18,771 bases of DNA from an uncultured Clostridia bacterium (GCA_947624405.1 CANQKB010000017.1:1-18771), one strand, 5' to 3'; positions 1 to 8,890 are shown, counted from the stretch's first letter. Numbers and translations: made by a program. The notes: generated from the letters alone by a model not told the origin.

Positions 1-111
1 CTATTATACAAGAAAAATATAATTATAGCAATTATTTCATGAATTTTTTGAAAAAAACCATTATCCTGTAACAAAAAATTTAAAGGCAGACTAACTATTT
101 ACAGTATAACT

Positions 112-280
112 AGCTAAGCGTGGAGGAATGTTTTAAAAATCGAAGTGAGTTCGACCTGCGATTTTTTTTTGCTTGCACAGTTTCAAATTCGTATTTATCA
201 TTTAACAGCCCAAAATAGCTTAAACGCCTTGGAGAACGCAACGACGCATTTTTAAAATCATTTCCTCAGGTAGCTTAGCG
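112..280. repeat. Imperfect long inverted repeat, REP/BIME-like
   Basis: The left arm (112-142, starting AGCTAAGCG) matches the reverse complement of the right arm (about 245-280, ending TAGCTTAGCG) over about 30 bases with a few small gaps. Shared blocks are GCTAAGC, GAGGAA and TTTTAAAAAT. The interior is about 100 bases and contains a hairpin. It could be a palindromic mobile repeat or a long structured 3' UTR of the gene ending at 304. Only one copy is visible, so dispersal cannot be judged. Confidence 0.5.
135..170. terminator. Likely bidirectional intrinsic terminator
   Basis: AAAAATCG at 135-142 pairs with CGATTTTT from 159, followed by a run of nine T on the plus strand. On the minus strand the stem is followed by a run of five T. 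A smaller inner hairpin (TCGAA/TTCGA) lies in the loop. It is placed to end minus-strand transcripts coming from the gene at 304-838. Confidence 0.55.
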
Positions 281-303
281 AAAATCGTCTGTGAATTGTA
301 ACA

Positions 304-838
304 TTATCTTCTCATATTCCCTGGTCTCATAATTGGTGGCATATTAGGATTCATATTTGCTTGCATATTAGGGTTAAAGCTATTCATTCCTGCGTTCATA
401 TTAGGAATAGATGTACTTCTAAATCCTCCTCCATTCAAGAATTCATTAATAATAAGTATTCTAATCAAATCTCTAAGTAAGTAATTATTTTGTCTTACAG
501 GTTCTTTTGCTCGTGGATTTTTCACATCTCCATTTTTAGGTTGAATATTACTTTCTCTTGTTTGTGGTGTTTCTTTTGCCTCTATCGCCTCGTAAATCTC
601 ATCAACCATTTCTCTAACTTGGTTTTCAGTTAGTGTCGTTATATTTCTCATAGAATAACACTTTTGTACCATAGGATAAACAATATTATATATTTCTGGA
701 TATAATCTATTAATTTCTTGTATATTAGGATTATACATTCCTTGCCCGAAACATATTATTATTGTTATTTTGTACATATGTATTTGGCATATTCATACCT
801 AGCACATTTTGCATATATTCTTCATAGCTATTATACAT
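304..838 (-). CDS. Unnamed spore-type protein, read through one CGG +1 site
   Basis: I do not recognise a named family. With the CGG at codon 31 read as a +1 shift the product is 177 aa. The start is ATG 838, eight bases after a strong AGGAGG (847-852). The N-terminus is rich in Asn and Met (five Asn in a row near residues 24-28). The middle (about 40-90) is a compact segment resembling small Clostridia proteins with a YPEIY..VYPMV pattern and acidic DEIY helices. It is followed by LLRDLIRILIINEFL, and the tail is a low-complexity Asn/Met/Pro stretch ending in basic residues. This composition suggests a spore coat or spore-surface protein, which is an inference. Without the shift, translation stops after 35 residues. 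It lies downstream of murD on the same strand, about 50 bases away. Confidence 0.65.
746..748 (-). other. CGG +1 recoding site in unnamed spore gene
   Basis: Zero frame reads ATG TTT CGG GCA and stops five codons on at TAA. Skipping C gives TTT GGG CAA GGA and the full C-terminal domain. The upstream part supplies the only good ribosome binding site and start for that domain. Confidence 0.75.
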
Positions 839-886
839 CACATTTACCTCCTATATATTTATATTCAGGAAGTTTTTAATTTGTGA

Positions 887-2279
887 CTATATTTTATTTA
901 CTATTTCTTTAAATTTTTTACCTCTTTCTTCAAAATTTTTAAACATATCAAAACTTGCACTTGCAGGAGAGAACAAAACAACTTCTCCTTGTTTTGCCAA
1001 TTTATTAGCAATTTTAACAGTATCTTCTAATGTTTCACACATATATGTATCTATTTTTTTGCCTTGTTTTTCACTTTCTTCCTTTACTGCCATAAATATC
1101 TTATCTGCTGTTTGCCCCATTAAAATTAATACTCTTACATTATCTAAAATAGGCTTTGCAAGTACAGTATAATCTAAATGTTTATCATAACCTCCAGCAA
1201 TTAGTACTATTTTCTCATCAAAAGAATTAAGTCCTGCCATGGTTCTAGTTGGACTAGTACCTATTGAATCATTATACCATCTTACTCCTTCTATTTCCCT
1301 TACAAATTCTATTCTATGTTCGACTCCGTTTAAATTCCTTTATTGCCTTAATTTGTGTATCAATATCAACTATGCTTTTTGTTGCTGCTATTGCCGCACA
1401 TATATTTTCTAAATTATGCTTTCCCCTTAAATGTGTATCTTCTGCTTTTAAAACATGACGTCTTACTTTATCATTGCATAATTTTACAATATTATCATCT
1501 AGTATAACTCCATCTTCTAATTTTGTTTTACTGCTAAAAAATACTACATTTCCTTCCGCTTCCTTCGCACATTCTCTAGTTATTTCATTATCGTAATTCA
1601 ATACAACTATGTCTTCTTTTCCTTGATATTTGAAGATATTTTTCTTTGCTTCTATATATTCTTCATATGATGAATGAATGTTTAAATGATTTGGTGATAT
1701 ATTTGTAATAACTGATATTTTAGGTGATATTTCCATATTCATTAACTGAAAACTACTTAATTCTAATACTACAGAATCTTCTTCTTTCATTTCACTTAAC
1801 TTTGTAAATAATGGTGTTCCTATATTTCCTCCTATATAGCATTTATATCCTGCCTTTTTTATTATTTCATATATAAGTGAGGTTGTTGTAGTTTTACCAT
1901 CGCTTCCTGTTACTCCAATTACTGTGCTTGGGCACATTTTCATTAACATTTCTATTTCTGTGGTAATTATTGCTCCTCTTTTTTCTTCTTCTATCAATTC
2001 TTTTTTAGTTGGCATACAACTTGGTGCTCTAAATATTATATCAAAGCCATGAAGATGTAAAAGTGCATTTTCTCCATAAAAATATGTAACATCGTATCTT
2101 GTTACTTCATCTCTTGCTTCTTTTGGAATTTTATCAAATTCTCTTTCATCAAATACTGTTACATCTGCATCTTGTTTCACCAAATATTCTATAAGTGGCA
2201 AATTGCTTACTCCAAGTCCTATTATTGCAACTTTTCTATTTCTTAAGTATTTGTTAAATTCTTCTAATTTTTGATTCAT
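887..2279 (-). CDS. murD: UDP-N-acetylmuramoylalanine-D-glutamate ligase, with one CGG +1 site
   Basis: MurD adds D-glutamate to UDP-MurNAc-L-Ala, using ATP, in the cytoplasmic steps of peptidoglycan synthesis. With the +1 shift it is 463 aa, normal for the family. The N-terminal Rossmann-like part holds GLGVSN (21-26). The ATP loop GSDGKTT is at 125-131 and the central ligase domain includes NISPNHLNIH. The C-terminal domain begins with GVEHRIEFV and continues through NDSIGTSPTRT. CGG at codon 318 lies exactly at the conserved Gly of the F-K/x-G-x-x-H-R motif. Skipping its C restores the motif without adding or losing a residue. Otherwise the protein stops after 321 aa and lacks the C-terminal domain. 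The start is ATG 2279 with AAAGGA about 11 bases upstream. A promoter lies at 2353-2381. Confidence 0.95.
1326..1328 (-). other. CGG +1 recoding site in murD
   Basis: Zero frame reads AAA CGG AGT CGA ACA TAG. With C skipped it reads AAA GGA GTC GAA CAT AGA, giving K-G-V-E-H-R, the expected MurD C-terminal-domain entry. Confidence 0.9.
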
Positions 2280-2352
2280 GATAATTTTGTTCCTTTCTCG
2301 TATAATCTAATGCAAATATATATTTTTTGTACTTTTTCCTCATATATTATGC

Positions 2353-2381
2353 ATTATATACCTTTTCCGTTACAAAGTAAA
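2353..2381 (-). promoter_or_regulatory. Vegetative (sigma-A type) promoter for murD
   Basis: On the minus strand TTTACT (2381-2376) and TATAAT (2358-2353) are separated by 17 bases. The site lies about 75 bases upstream of the murD start, in the divergent gap with gerA. I could not find a convincing sporulation (sigma-G) promoter for gerA in the same gap. Confidence 0.5.
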
Positions 2382-2429
2382 CAAAAAATTTCATACATAT
2401 TTATCAAATTTAGGGAAATAATAACTTAC

Positions 2430-4099
2430 ATGAAAATTTTACAAGATTTAATGAATTTAATAAATGATAATGAAAAACAAGAGCATGAATTTGTCTTACA
2501 AGATAGTCAAAAAGATAATAAAGACAAGCAAAATGATAAAAATAAAAAAATTTATCCAGCTCTTAGTGTTAATTTAGAGTATGTTAAGAAAAAGTACTCC
2601 TTTGAACTTAATAGTGATATTAAACTACGTGAATTTTACATCAATGTAAAAAATAAACAATACTCTGCATTTTTGTTATATATTGATGGAATGATTGATT
2701 CTCATTCTATTAATAAATTTGTAATTGAAGCTTTAATGCTAAAAAACAGTTCTAATACAACAAAGGATAATCCAGATATTGTAAGTACAGCTGTTACTAA
2801 TAATGTTACTGTGAGGCGTGTTAAAAAATTTGATCTTTCCAATTATATTATGGAATGTTTAGTTCCTCAAAACGATGTTCAAACTGAAAATGTATTTGAG
2901 AAAATTTTTGAGAAAGTAAATGCTGGTAATTCTGCACTTTTCATTGATACATCAGAAAATGCCTTTCTTATAGATGCGAAAGGCTTTGAAAAGCGTGCCA
3001 TTTCTGCTCCTGAAAATGAAATTATCATTCGTGGTGCTCAAGAAGGTTTTGTTGAGGCTATTCGTACAAATACGTCACTTTTAAGACGTTTTGTTAATAA
3101 TGAAAATTTGATTATTGAAGATACAAGTGTTGGTACAATTAGTAAAACTCAAGTTGCTATCTGCTATCTAAAAGATATTGCAAATGAAAGCCTTGTAAAT
3201 GAAGTTAAATATCGAATAGAAAACCTTGGTGTTGATTATCTAATTTCTTCTCGGACAACTTGAACAATTAATAGAAGATACAAATTACAGCATTCCTCAA
3301 ATAATATCTACTGAAAGACCTGATAGAGCTTCTTCTCTTCTTTTAGAAGGTAGAGTTGTTATTTTAGTAAATGGTACTCCCTATGCATTAGTCGTTCCTG
3401 CTGTTTTTATTGATTTTCTTTCATCTGCTGAGGATAGAAATATAAAGAACAAGTTTGCTAATTTGCTAAAAGGGATTCGTTTGCTTGCACTTGCATTAAC
3501 TTTGCTTCTTCCTGGTATATATGTTGCTGTAACTACTTTCCATCAAGAGCTTATACCAACAGAATTACTTTTTGCCATTATAGCTTCTCGTAGTAATGTA
3601 CCTTTCCCTATTATTTTTGAAATTTTGTTAATGGAAATTTCACTCGAACTGATAAGAGAATCTGGAATACGTGTGCCTTCTCCTATGGGGCAAACGATAG
3701 GTATTGTACGGTGCTCTTATCTTAGGAGATGCTGCCGTTTCTGCAAATATTGTGAGTCCTATTTTAGTAATCGTTATTGCTATTACTGGAATTACTGCTT
3801 TTACTGTTCCTGATTATTCTTTGAGTTTTCATGTAAGACTTGTTAGATTTGCATATATATTTTTTGGATATTTCGCAGGTTTTCTTGGAATTGCCTTTGG
3901 ATTGACTTTGCATCTCTCTATTCTTGCAAATATTTCTTCTTTTGGTGTACCTTACCTTTCTCCTTATGCCCCTATTTCCAATGATGGCACTTCTAAGTAT
4001 TTCTTAGCCCCTTTGTGGCGTAGAGAAAAAAGACGTACTTTCTTGAAAACAAAAAAGCCTATGAAAGAAGATCATATCTCGATGAAATGGAAATATTGA
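2430..4099 (+). CDS. gerA: Spore germination receptor subunit A (GerAA family), two CGG +1 sites
   Basis: This is the A subunit of a nutrient germinant receptor in the spore inner membrane. With two +1 shifts it is 555 aa, close to the family size. It has a long hydrophilic N-terminal domain (a Lys/Asp/Asn-rich linker near 25-45, then the soluble domain to about 300), the signature STERPDR, and a membrane domain with several hydrophobic segments after about 345. GQTIGIVGALILGDAAV and NIVSPILVIV are typical of the family. A C-terminal cytoplasmic tail rich in Lys/Arg follows. The two CGG codons are 275 and 427. Each falls where a Gly is expected (I-S-S-G-Q-L and I-G-I-V-G-A), and each costs exactly one extra base. 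I chose ATG 2430 because upstream residues are not family-like, although its ribosome site (AGGG) is weak. It is first in the gerABC operon. Confidence 0.93.
3252..3254 (+). other. CGG +1 recoding site 1 in gerA
   Basis: Zero frame reads TCT TCT CGG ACA ACT TGA. With C skipped it reads TCT TCT GGA CAA CTT GAA, giving S-S-G-Q-L-E and the conserved continuation to STERPDR. Confidence 0.9.
3709..3711 (+). other. CGG +1 recoding site 2 in gerA
   Basis: Zero frame reads ATT GTA CGG TGC TCT and runs about 35 non-family codons to a stop. With C skipped it reads GTA GGT GCT CTT ATC TTA GGA, restoring I-V-G-A-L-I-L-G, a core family motif. Confidence 0.9.
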
Positions 4100-4175
4100 A
4101 ATTCAACTTGATTGTTTATAAAGTACTGTTCTATAACAATAAATGCGTACTATCTTAAATTATAGGAGGAAATGT

Positions 4176-5288
4176 ATGAATAATTCTAAAATTGGTAACA
4201 TTCAAATTACTGCAATGATTATAACAGTCATGATTTCTCATATTATTTTAAATATGCCAACTCATTTGATTGCAACTTCTGGTTCTGCAACAATTTTGAA
4301 TTTAATATATGTTTTTATAATCGCTCTTGCTATTTTTTACTTTGCTTGCAAGATTTTTGAAATGTTCCCTGGTAAAGATATTATTGATATATGTGGTTTT
4401 GCTTTTGGTAATACTTGCAAAAATATTTTATCTATTGCCGTATGTGTATATTTTCTTACTATTTCTGGATTTGTGATAAGAACTTTTGCAGAAAGTCTTA
4501 CTATCATTTATTTTGAAAATATTGATATAAAAATTGTTATAATGACTTTTGTTATTATTACTGCTATTATGAATATTTTAGGATTAAAGTCAATTTCAAG
4601 AGTTTCTTTAATTACTCTTCCTATTATTCTTATTGCTTTTATATTTATATTTATATCTTCTAGCAGTAATTTTGTTCCACAAAGAGCCCTTCCTCCTCTT
4701 GGATATGGTGCATATAATACCTTCGTATCAGGAATTAGCAATATTTTTGCTTTTGCAAGTATTTTTATTGCTCCATTCCTTTTACCTTATATAAAAAATC
4801 CAAAAGATTTTAAGAAGATAGGTTTTTCTTCTCTTTTGATATATTTTGTGTACTTATTACTTGGAATTATTGCACTTTTATTTTTAATACCTTCCATTAC
4901 TTCTATAAGTAATACATTATCAATTTATATACTATCAAGGAGAGTTAATTTTGGAAATTTTATACAAAGGATCGATTCTCTTTTTATATTGATATGGGTA
5001 ATGTCTATATTTAACTATCTTGCAATTACAATGCATTTTACCCTTGAAAGTTTTAATAAAATTTCGAAAGTTGACAAAAAAACAGCTATTTCCTTTTTTT
5101 CGATTATCTTATTTATAATTTGTCTGCTTCCTCAAAATATCGCAGATATTAGTTTTTTTGAATCAACTATTTATAAATATGTATCAATTATTTTTGTATT
5201 TTTCATTTCTATGTTTATATTAGTTTATGCATACTTTAAGAAGAAAAAGCAAAAGAAAGGAGTATCAGATGCTGAACAAGATTATTAA
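4176..5288 (+). CDS. gerB: Spore germination permease, B subunit (GerAB family)
   Basis: This is the B subunit of the germinant receptor, an amino-acid-permease-like (APC superfamily) protein of the spore inner membrane that is thought to bind the germinant. It is 370 aa with about ten hydrophobic segments spread over the whole length and short loops, which fits the family. The start is ATG 4176, six bases after AGGAGG (4164-4169); an in-frame ATG at 4143 lacks a ribosome site. No CGG codon is present and the frame is intact throughout. Its last 20 bases overlap the start of gerC, so the two are translationally coupled. Confidence 0.9.
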   Translation: MNNSKIGNIQITAMIITVMISHIILNMPTHLIATSGSATILNLIYVFIIALAIFYFACKIFEMFPGKDIIDICGFAFGNTCKNILSIAVCVYFLTISGFVIRTFAESLTIIYFENIDIKIVIMTFVIITAIMNILGLKSISRVSLITLPIILIAFIFIFISSSSNFVPQRALPPLGYGAYNTFVSGISNIFAFASIFIAPFLLPYIKNPKDFKKIGFSSLLIYFVYLLLGIIALLFLIPSITSISNTLSIYILSRRVNFGNFIQRIDSLFILIWVMSIFNYLAITMHFTLESFNKISKVDKKTAISFFSIILFIICLLPQNIADISFFESTIYKYVSIIFVFFISMFILVYAYFKKKKQKKGVSDAEQDY

Positions 5289-6640
5289 TATATTATTTAT
5301 CATCATAATAATTAGTACTTTTCTTTTAAGTGGTTATCATACTAAACAAGACATTAATGATTTTGCATACGTTGTTGCAATAGGTGTAGATAAAGGAGAT
5401 ACAGATGATTTGAAAATAAGTTTTCAATTAGCTATTCCTTCTCAAAATTCATCAGAAGAAGGTTCTTCATCTGATTCTGATACTGTTATAGATACTATTG
5501 AAAGTCCTTCTATTGAATCTGGTCTTAGCTTGGCTAACGGTTATATTAGTAAAAAACTTAATCTTTCTCATTGCAAAGTTGTAGTTATATCTGAAAAAAT
5601 AGCTTCTCTTGGCATTTCAGACATTATATATACTTTGATAAATAATGTAGAACTTCGCCCTGACTGCAATGTTGTAATTTCTAGATCAGATGCAGGCGAA
5701 TTTCTTAATAAATCAAAATCTGAAATTGAAAATATAACAGCTAAATATTATGAAATAGTTGCCACTTCGAGTAAATACACTGGTTTTACATCTGATGTTA
5801 AAATTTCAGATGTTTTTGATAGAATATCTGACACATTTGGAGAAGCCTATGCTATTTTAGGAGCTGTTTCTTCTCAAGGAGCTGTAGAAGATTCTAGTAG
5901 TTATAGCAGTCAATCTAGCAGTAGTTCTAATAGTAATGGTGGAAATTCTGACACTGGTTCATCTCAAAATGGTTCAGACAGTTCATCACAAAACTCGGAT
6001 ACATCAAGTAATACCTCTCAAAACTCAACCAGTAGTAAACCTTCTGCTGATACTGATACAATAGCTGGTGAAACATCTTCAGGTAATTCAAGTTCAAATG
6101 AACCATCATCAAAAATAGATGTTGTTGGTCTTGCTGTATTTAGAGGTGATACTCTTGCTCGGTGAACTTACAGCAATAGAAACCCTATGTCATATGATTG
6201 TATCAAATAAAGTAGAAGATTGTATTATAACATTTCCAAGCCCATTTAATGAATCATCAGTTATTGATTTATATGTAAATTTAGATAAAAAAACAAAAAA
6301 TACTGTAAAACTTGTTAATGGTACACCATACATTTCTACTAAAGTTCGTTTAAAAGCCAGAATTTTATCTTCTGAAAAAGATGTAAATTATTTTTCAGAT
6401 GGCAATTTAGCTATAATCGAAGAATACGCTAATTCATATATCAACTCTAAGATAAAAGATTATTTATACAAAACATCTAAAGAGTTTGGAAGTGATATTG
6501 ATTTATTTGGAAAACATGCAGTAAAATATTTCAAAACATGGGATGATTGGCTTGATTATAATTGGCTTGACAATTACAAAAATGCTTTCTTTGATGTTGA
6601 TGCAAATATAAAAATCACTTCAAGTTATTTAATTTCATGA
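5269..6640 (+). CDS. gerC: Spore germination receptor subunit C (GerAC family), one CGG +1 site
   Basis: This is the C subunit of the germinant receptor, normally a lipoprotein on the outer face of the spore inner membrane. With the +1 shift it is 456 aa. A hydrophobic signal (about 4-20) is followed by SGYHTKQDINDFAYVVAIGVDKGD, the family's mature N-terminus. The lipobox Cys is Tyr here. Residues about 202-280 are a Ser/Asn/Gln-rich insert that makes the protein longer than usual. CGG at codon 298 is followed directly by TGA. Skipping C gives L-A-G-E-L-T-A-I-E-T and the C-terminal domain with the expected G-E-L-T motif. The start is ATG 5269 with AAAGGAG upstream; it overlaps the gerB end. 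A strong hairpin terminator follows at 6679-6702. Confidence 0.92.
5872..6114 (+). repeat. Low-complexity Ser/Asn/Gln-rich coding insert in gerC
   Basis: About 80 codons made mostly of Ser, with Asn, Gln, Gly, Asp and Thr, interrupting the GerC fold just upstream of the CGG site. It looks like a disordered linker. AGT, TCT and TCA codons are mixed, so it is not a simple nucleotide repeat. Confidence 0.8.
6160..6162 (+). other. CGG-TGA +1 recoding site in gerC
   Basis: Zero frame reads GCT CGG TGA, with the stop codon immediately after CGG. With C skipped it reads GCT GGT GAA CTT ACA, giving A-G-E-L-T and the family C-terminus. Confidence 0.9.
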
Positions 6641-6678
6641 TGTGAGAAATGAGATGTAAAATGTAAGATATTGAAATC

Positions 6679-6702
6679 AAAAGGACGAATTTTCGTCCTT
6701 TA
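6679..6702. terminator. Bidirectional terminator between gerC and bofA
   Basis: A near-perfect hairpin, AAAGGACGAA and TTCGTCCTTT around a two-base loop, flanked by A and T tracts. It lies between convergent genes (gerC on plus, bofA on minus) and can serve both. Confidence 0.8.
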
Positions 6703-6951
6703 AAATGTTACATGAAATACAAATTGCAGAATTGCAACTATGATTACCCCTGGAATCCCCAAAAATCCTACAATTAATGAAGTTATCCAATTAAGTGCCA
6801 ATCCTACACCAAACAAATCTAATGCATAAATTACTATTCCACCAACTACTGCGTTAATTAGAAATTTAACAATTATTTTCATTGGTAATGTTAAAATTTT
6901 TAATACTATGAATAAGATTAATATGCCTATAGCATATGGTATAAATGGCAT
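6700..6951 (-). CDS. bofA: Pro-sigma-K processing inhibitor BofA
   Basis: BofA is a small membrane protein that holds back cleavage of pro-sigma-K in the mother cell during sporulation. This 83 aa protein is almost wholly hydrophobic, with two or more membrane segments. It carries the family motif FLINAVVGG (about 30-38) and the C-terminal SLIVGFLGIPGVI (about 59-71). The length fits the family. The start is ATG 6951 with AGGGGGAG just upstream, inside the last codons of rng, so it is probably translationally coupled to rng. Its stop overlaps the terminator stem. Confidence 0.88.
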   Translation of the reverse strand: MPFIPYAIGILILFIVLKILTLPMKIIVKFLINAVVGGIVIYALDLFGVGLALNWITSLIVGFLGIPGVIIVAILQFVFHVTF

Positions 6952-6954
6952 AAC

Positions 6955-8139
6955 TTATTCTCCCCCTTTCATATGTTTTCTTGTCATTTCTAAAAGATTC
7001 AATTTTGAAAAGCCAACAACCTGTGTTTTTGACCTATCTTTTTTGAAACATTCTTCAAGCATTTCTATTATTTGCTTTCTATGTTCTTCTTCTTCCATAT
7101 CAATATAATCAATTATAATTATTCCACCAATATCTCTAAGTCTTAATTGGTTTGCTATTTCAAGAGTTGCCTCTTTATTAACTTTAAACACTGTTTGTTC
7201 TAAGTCCTTTGAACCTGTATATTTACCAGAATTTACATCTATTGCTGTTAATGCTTCTGTTTTATCTATTGTTATAAATCCTCCACATTTAAGCCATATT
7301 TTTCTTTTTTTAGTTTGTTCTATCTGCTCATCTATATCATATGTCTTTAATATATTTTCATTCTCTCTTAATTCAACTTTGATTTCACTTTCTTTAAATT
7401 TTTTAAGAATTTTCGTTACTTTTTCATAATCTTCATTCGTATTTACTGTAATTTTTAACACTTTTTGATCAACTAAATCCATAAGTAATTTTTCTAAGAA
7501 GCTCTTTCCCTCGAATATCATAACAGGTGCTTTGTTTATATTTTCTTTTATTTTCTTTTCAAGATTATTCCAAAAATCAATAGCAGCTTTTAAATTATCT
7601 TCTAGTTCTTCCTTTGATTTACCAACTGCAGAGGTTCTTACTATCACTCCCATATCTTCTGGAATAATATTCTCTACAATTTTAGTTAATCTTTCTCTTT
7701 CTTCCTTTTTCTCTATTTTTTGAGAAACAGTCCTTATATCTACATATGGCATTAACACAAAATATCTACTTGGTATATTCATATGAGTAGAAACTTTTGC
7801 ACCTTTTATACTTGTAGCATCTCTTTTTACTTGTATTAAAATCTTGTCCCCCACTTTAACTACATTTTTTATGTTTTGATTTTTTACGTTCTCCTGATTT
7901 TTAAGTAAATTAACTTTAGGAAGAATATCTTTCAAATGCATAAATGTATTTTTTCCTTCTCCTATATTAACAAATGCTGCTTGCATTCCTTGAAGTACAT
8001 TTTCGACTACTCCAATATATATTTTCCCTTCAAGTCTCTTTTTAGAATTGTCTTCCTCATACTTTTCAATTAAATTTCCATTTTCCACAAGTACTATGGT
8101 AGATATTTGATTTTCTGTTTGTATAAATATTTCTTTCAT
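6955..8139 (-). CDS. rng: Ribonuclease G/E family protein
   Basis: This is an endoribonuclease acting in RNA turnover or rRNA maturation. It is 394 aa. An S1 RNA-binding domain lies near 36-112 (GKIYIGVVENVLQGMQAAFVNIG region), followed by the catalytic region with CGGFITIDKTEALTAIDVNSG (285-305) and DIGGIIIIDYIDM (336-348). Asp301 and Asp344 match the metal-binding catalytic Asp pair. The C-terminus ends soon after EMTRKH, so it is a short RNase G type without the E-type scaffold and without a visible zinc-link Cys pair. The start is ATG 8139 after AAGGAG. No in-frame CGG is present. It lies in an operon with pth upstream and bofA downstream. Confidence 0.9.
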   Translation of the reverse strand: MKEIFIQTENQISTIVLVENGNLIEKYEEDNSKKRLEGKIYIGVVENVLQGMQAAFVNIGEGKNTFMHLKDILPKVNLLKNQENVKNQNIKNVVKVGDKILIQVKRDATSIKGAKVSTHMNIPSRYFVLMPYVDIRTVSQKIEKKEERERLTKIVENIIPEDMGVIVRTSAVGKSKEELEDNLKAAIDFWNNLEKKIKENINKAPVMIFEGKSFLEKLLMDLVDQKVLKITVNTNEDYEKVTKILKKFKESEIKVELRENENILKTYDIDEQIEQTKKRKIWLKCGGFITIDKTEALTAIDVNSGKYTGSKDLEQTVFKVNKEATLEIANQLRLRDIGGIIIIDYIDMEEEEHRKQIIEMLEECFKKDRSKTQVVGFSKLNLLEMTRKHMKGGE

Positions 8140-8176
8140 TGCATCGTTACTCCTTCTATTTTTACAACGTAGAATG

Positions 8177-8728
8177 TTAATTATATTGATTCATGGCTTT
8201 ATCAATTCCTTCTTCTACAATCATCTCAACTGCATTAGTAGCCATAACAACAGCTTCATCAATTAAAGTTCTATCTTCAATATTACTCAAAACAAAATCT
8301 GCTAAATCTTGATTTTCTTCTGGTTTTCCAATGCCTATTTTTATTCTATAAAACTTTCTATTTCCTAGTTGTTCTACAATAGATTTCATTCCATTATGAG
8401 TACCTGCTCCTCCATTTTTTCTAACCTTAATTGTACCTAAAGTAACATCTATATCATCTTGTATAATAATAACTTTGTCATCATCTATTTTAAAGAAATC
8501 TTTAATTTTTTTCGTAGGAATACCACTTAAATTCATATACATTTGTGGTTTGAGAAGAATTACTTTTTCATCTCCTATTGTTCCTTGTCCATATAAAGCT
8601 TCAAATTTTGTACGATTTACATCAATCTTATTTTTTTTTGCAATTTCATTTATTGTATCAAAACCCACATTATGTCTTGTATTTGCATATTTATTTTCTG
8701 GATTTCCAAGTCCAACTATTAAATACAT
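8177..8728 (-). CDS. pth: Peptidyl-tRNA hydrolase
   Basis: Pth frees tRNA from peptidyl-tRNA that drops off ribosomes. It is 183 aa, the usual size. It has the N-terminal GLGNPxxxYxxTRHNxG signature (6-22) with catalytic His19, Asn9, KPQMYMNLSG (60-69), the Asp pair 91-92 in IIQDDID, and GGAGTHNGMKS. The start is ATG 8728 with AAAGGAAT upstream. It is first in the pth-rng-bofA minus operon and has its own promoter at 8768-8796. If CGG sites in this organism raise peptidyl-tRNA drop-off, Pth would be relevant to that burden; this is speculation. Confidence 0.95.
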   Translation of the reverse strand: MYLIVGLGNPENKYANTRHNVGFDTINEIAKKNKIDVNRTKFEALYGQGTIGDEKVILLKPQMYMNLSGIPTKKIKDFFKIDDDKVIIIQDDIDVTLGTIKVRKNGGAGTHNGMKSIVEQLGNRKFYRIKIGIGKPEENQDLADFVLSNIEDRTLIDEAVVMATNAVEMIVEEGIDKAMNQYN

Positions 8729-8767
8729 TGTAAATTCATTCCTTTCTGTTTTATGAACTTCTTATTT

Positions 8768-8796
8768 ATTTTACATTGATTTTTAAAATTTTACAA
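8768..8796 (-). promoter_or_regulatory. Sigma-A type promoter for pth-rng-bofA
   Basis: On the minus strand TTGTAA (8796-8791) and TAAAAT (8773-8768) are separated by 17 bases, about 40 bases upstream of the pth start. Confidence 0.45.
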
Positions 8797-8814
8797 GTAG
8801 TTTTTGTCTAAATG

Positions 8815-8843
8815 TTGATATTTTTGCATTTTTTGTGTATAAT
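8815..8843 (+). promoter_or_regulatory. Strong sigma-A type promoter for pflB
   Basis: TTGATA (8815-8820) and a perfect TATAAT (8838-8843) are separated by 17 bases. The pflB start is about 48 bases downstream, leaving room for a short leader with GGAGG. The promoter is divergent from, and close to, that of pth. Confidence 0.75.
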
Positions 8844-8890
8844 ATATGCTGAGTGTAATAATATAAATTATTTTGAATGGAGGTTTTAAA

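Larger units (their letters stand above)
1..303. other. Non-coding left end with structured repeat
   Basis: No credible gene is visible here. The first 110 bases are AT-rich and featureless to me. The rest holds an imperfect inverted repeat (112-280) with a terminator-like hairpin inside it, both listed separately. It lies downstream of the minus-strand gene that ends at 304, so transcription from that gene would run into the hairpin. Its base composition is less AT-rich than the neighbouring genes. Confidence 0.6.

Noticed and set aside
2280..2430. Sigma-G promoter for the gerA operon
   Set aside because: Candidate -10-like CATA sequences exist in the AT-rich gap, but none has a matching -35 element at 17-18 bases.
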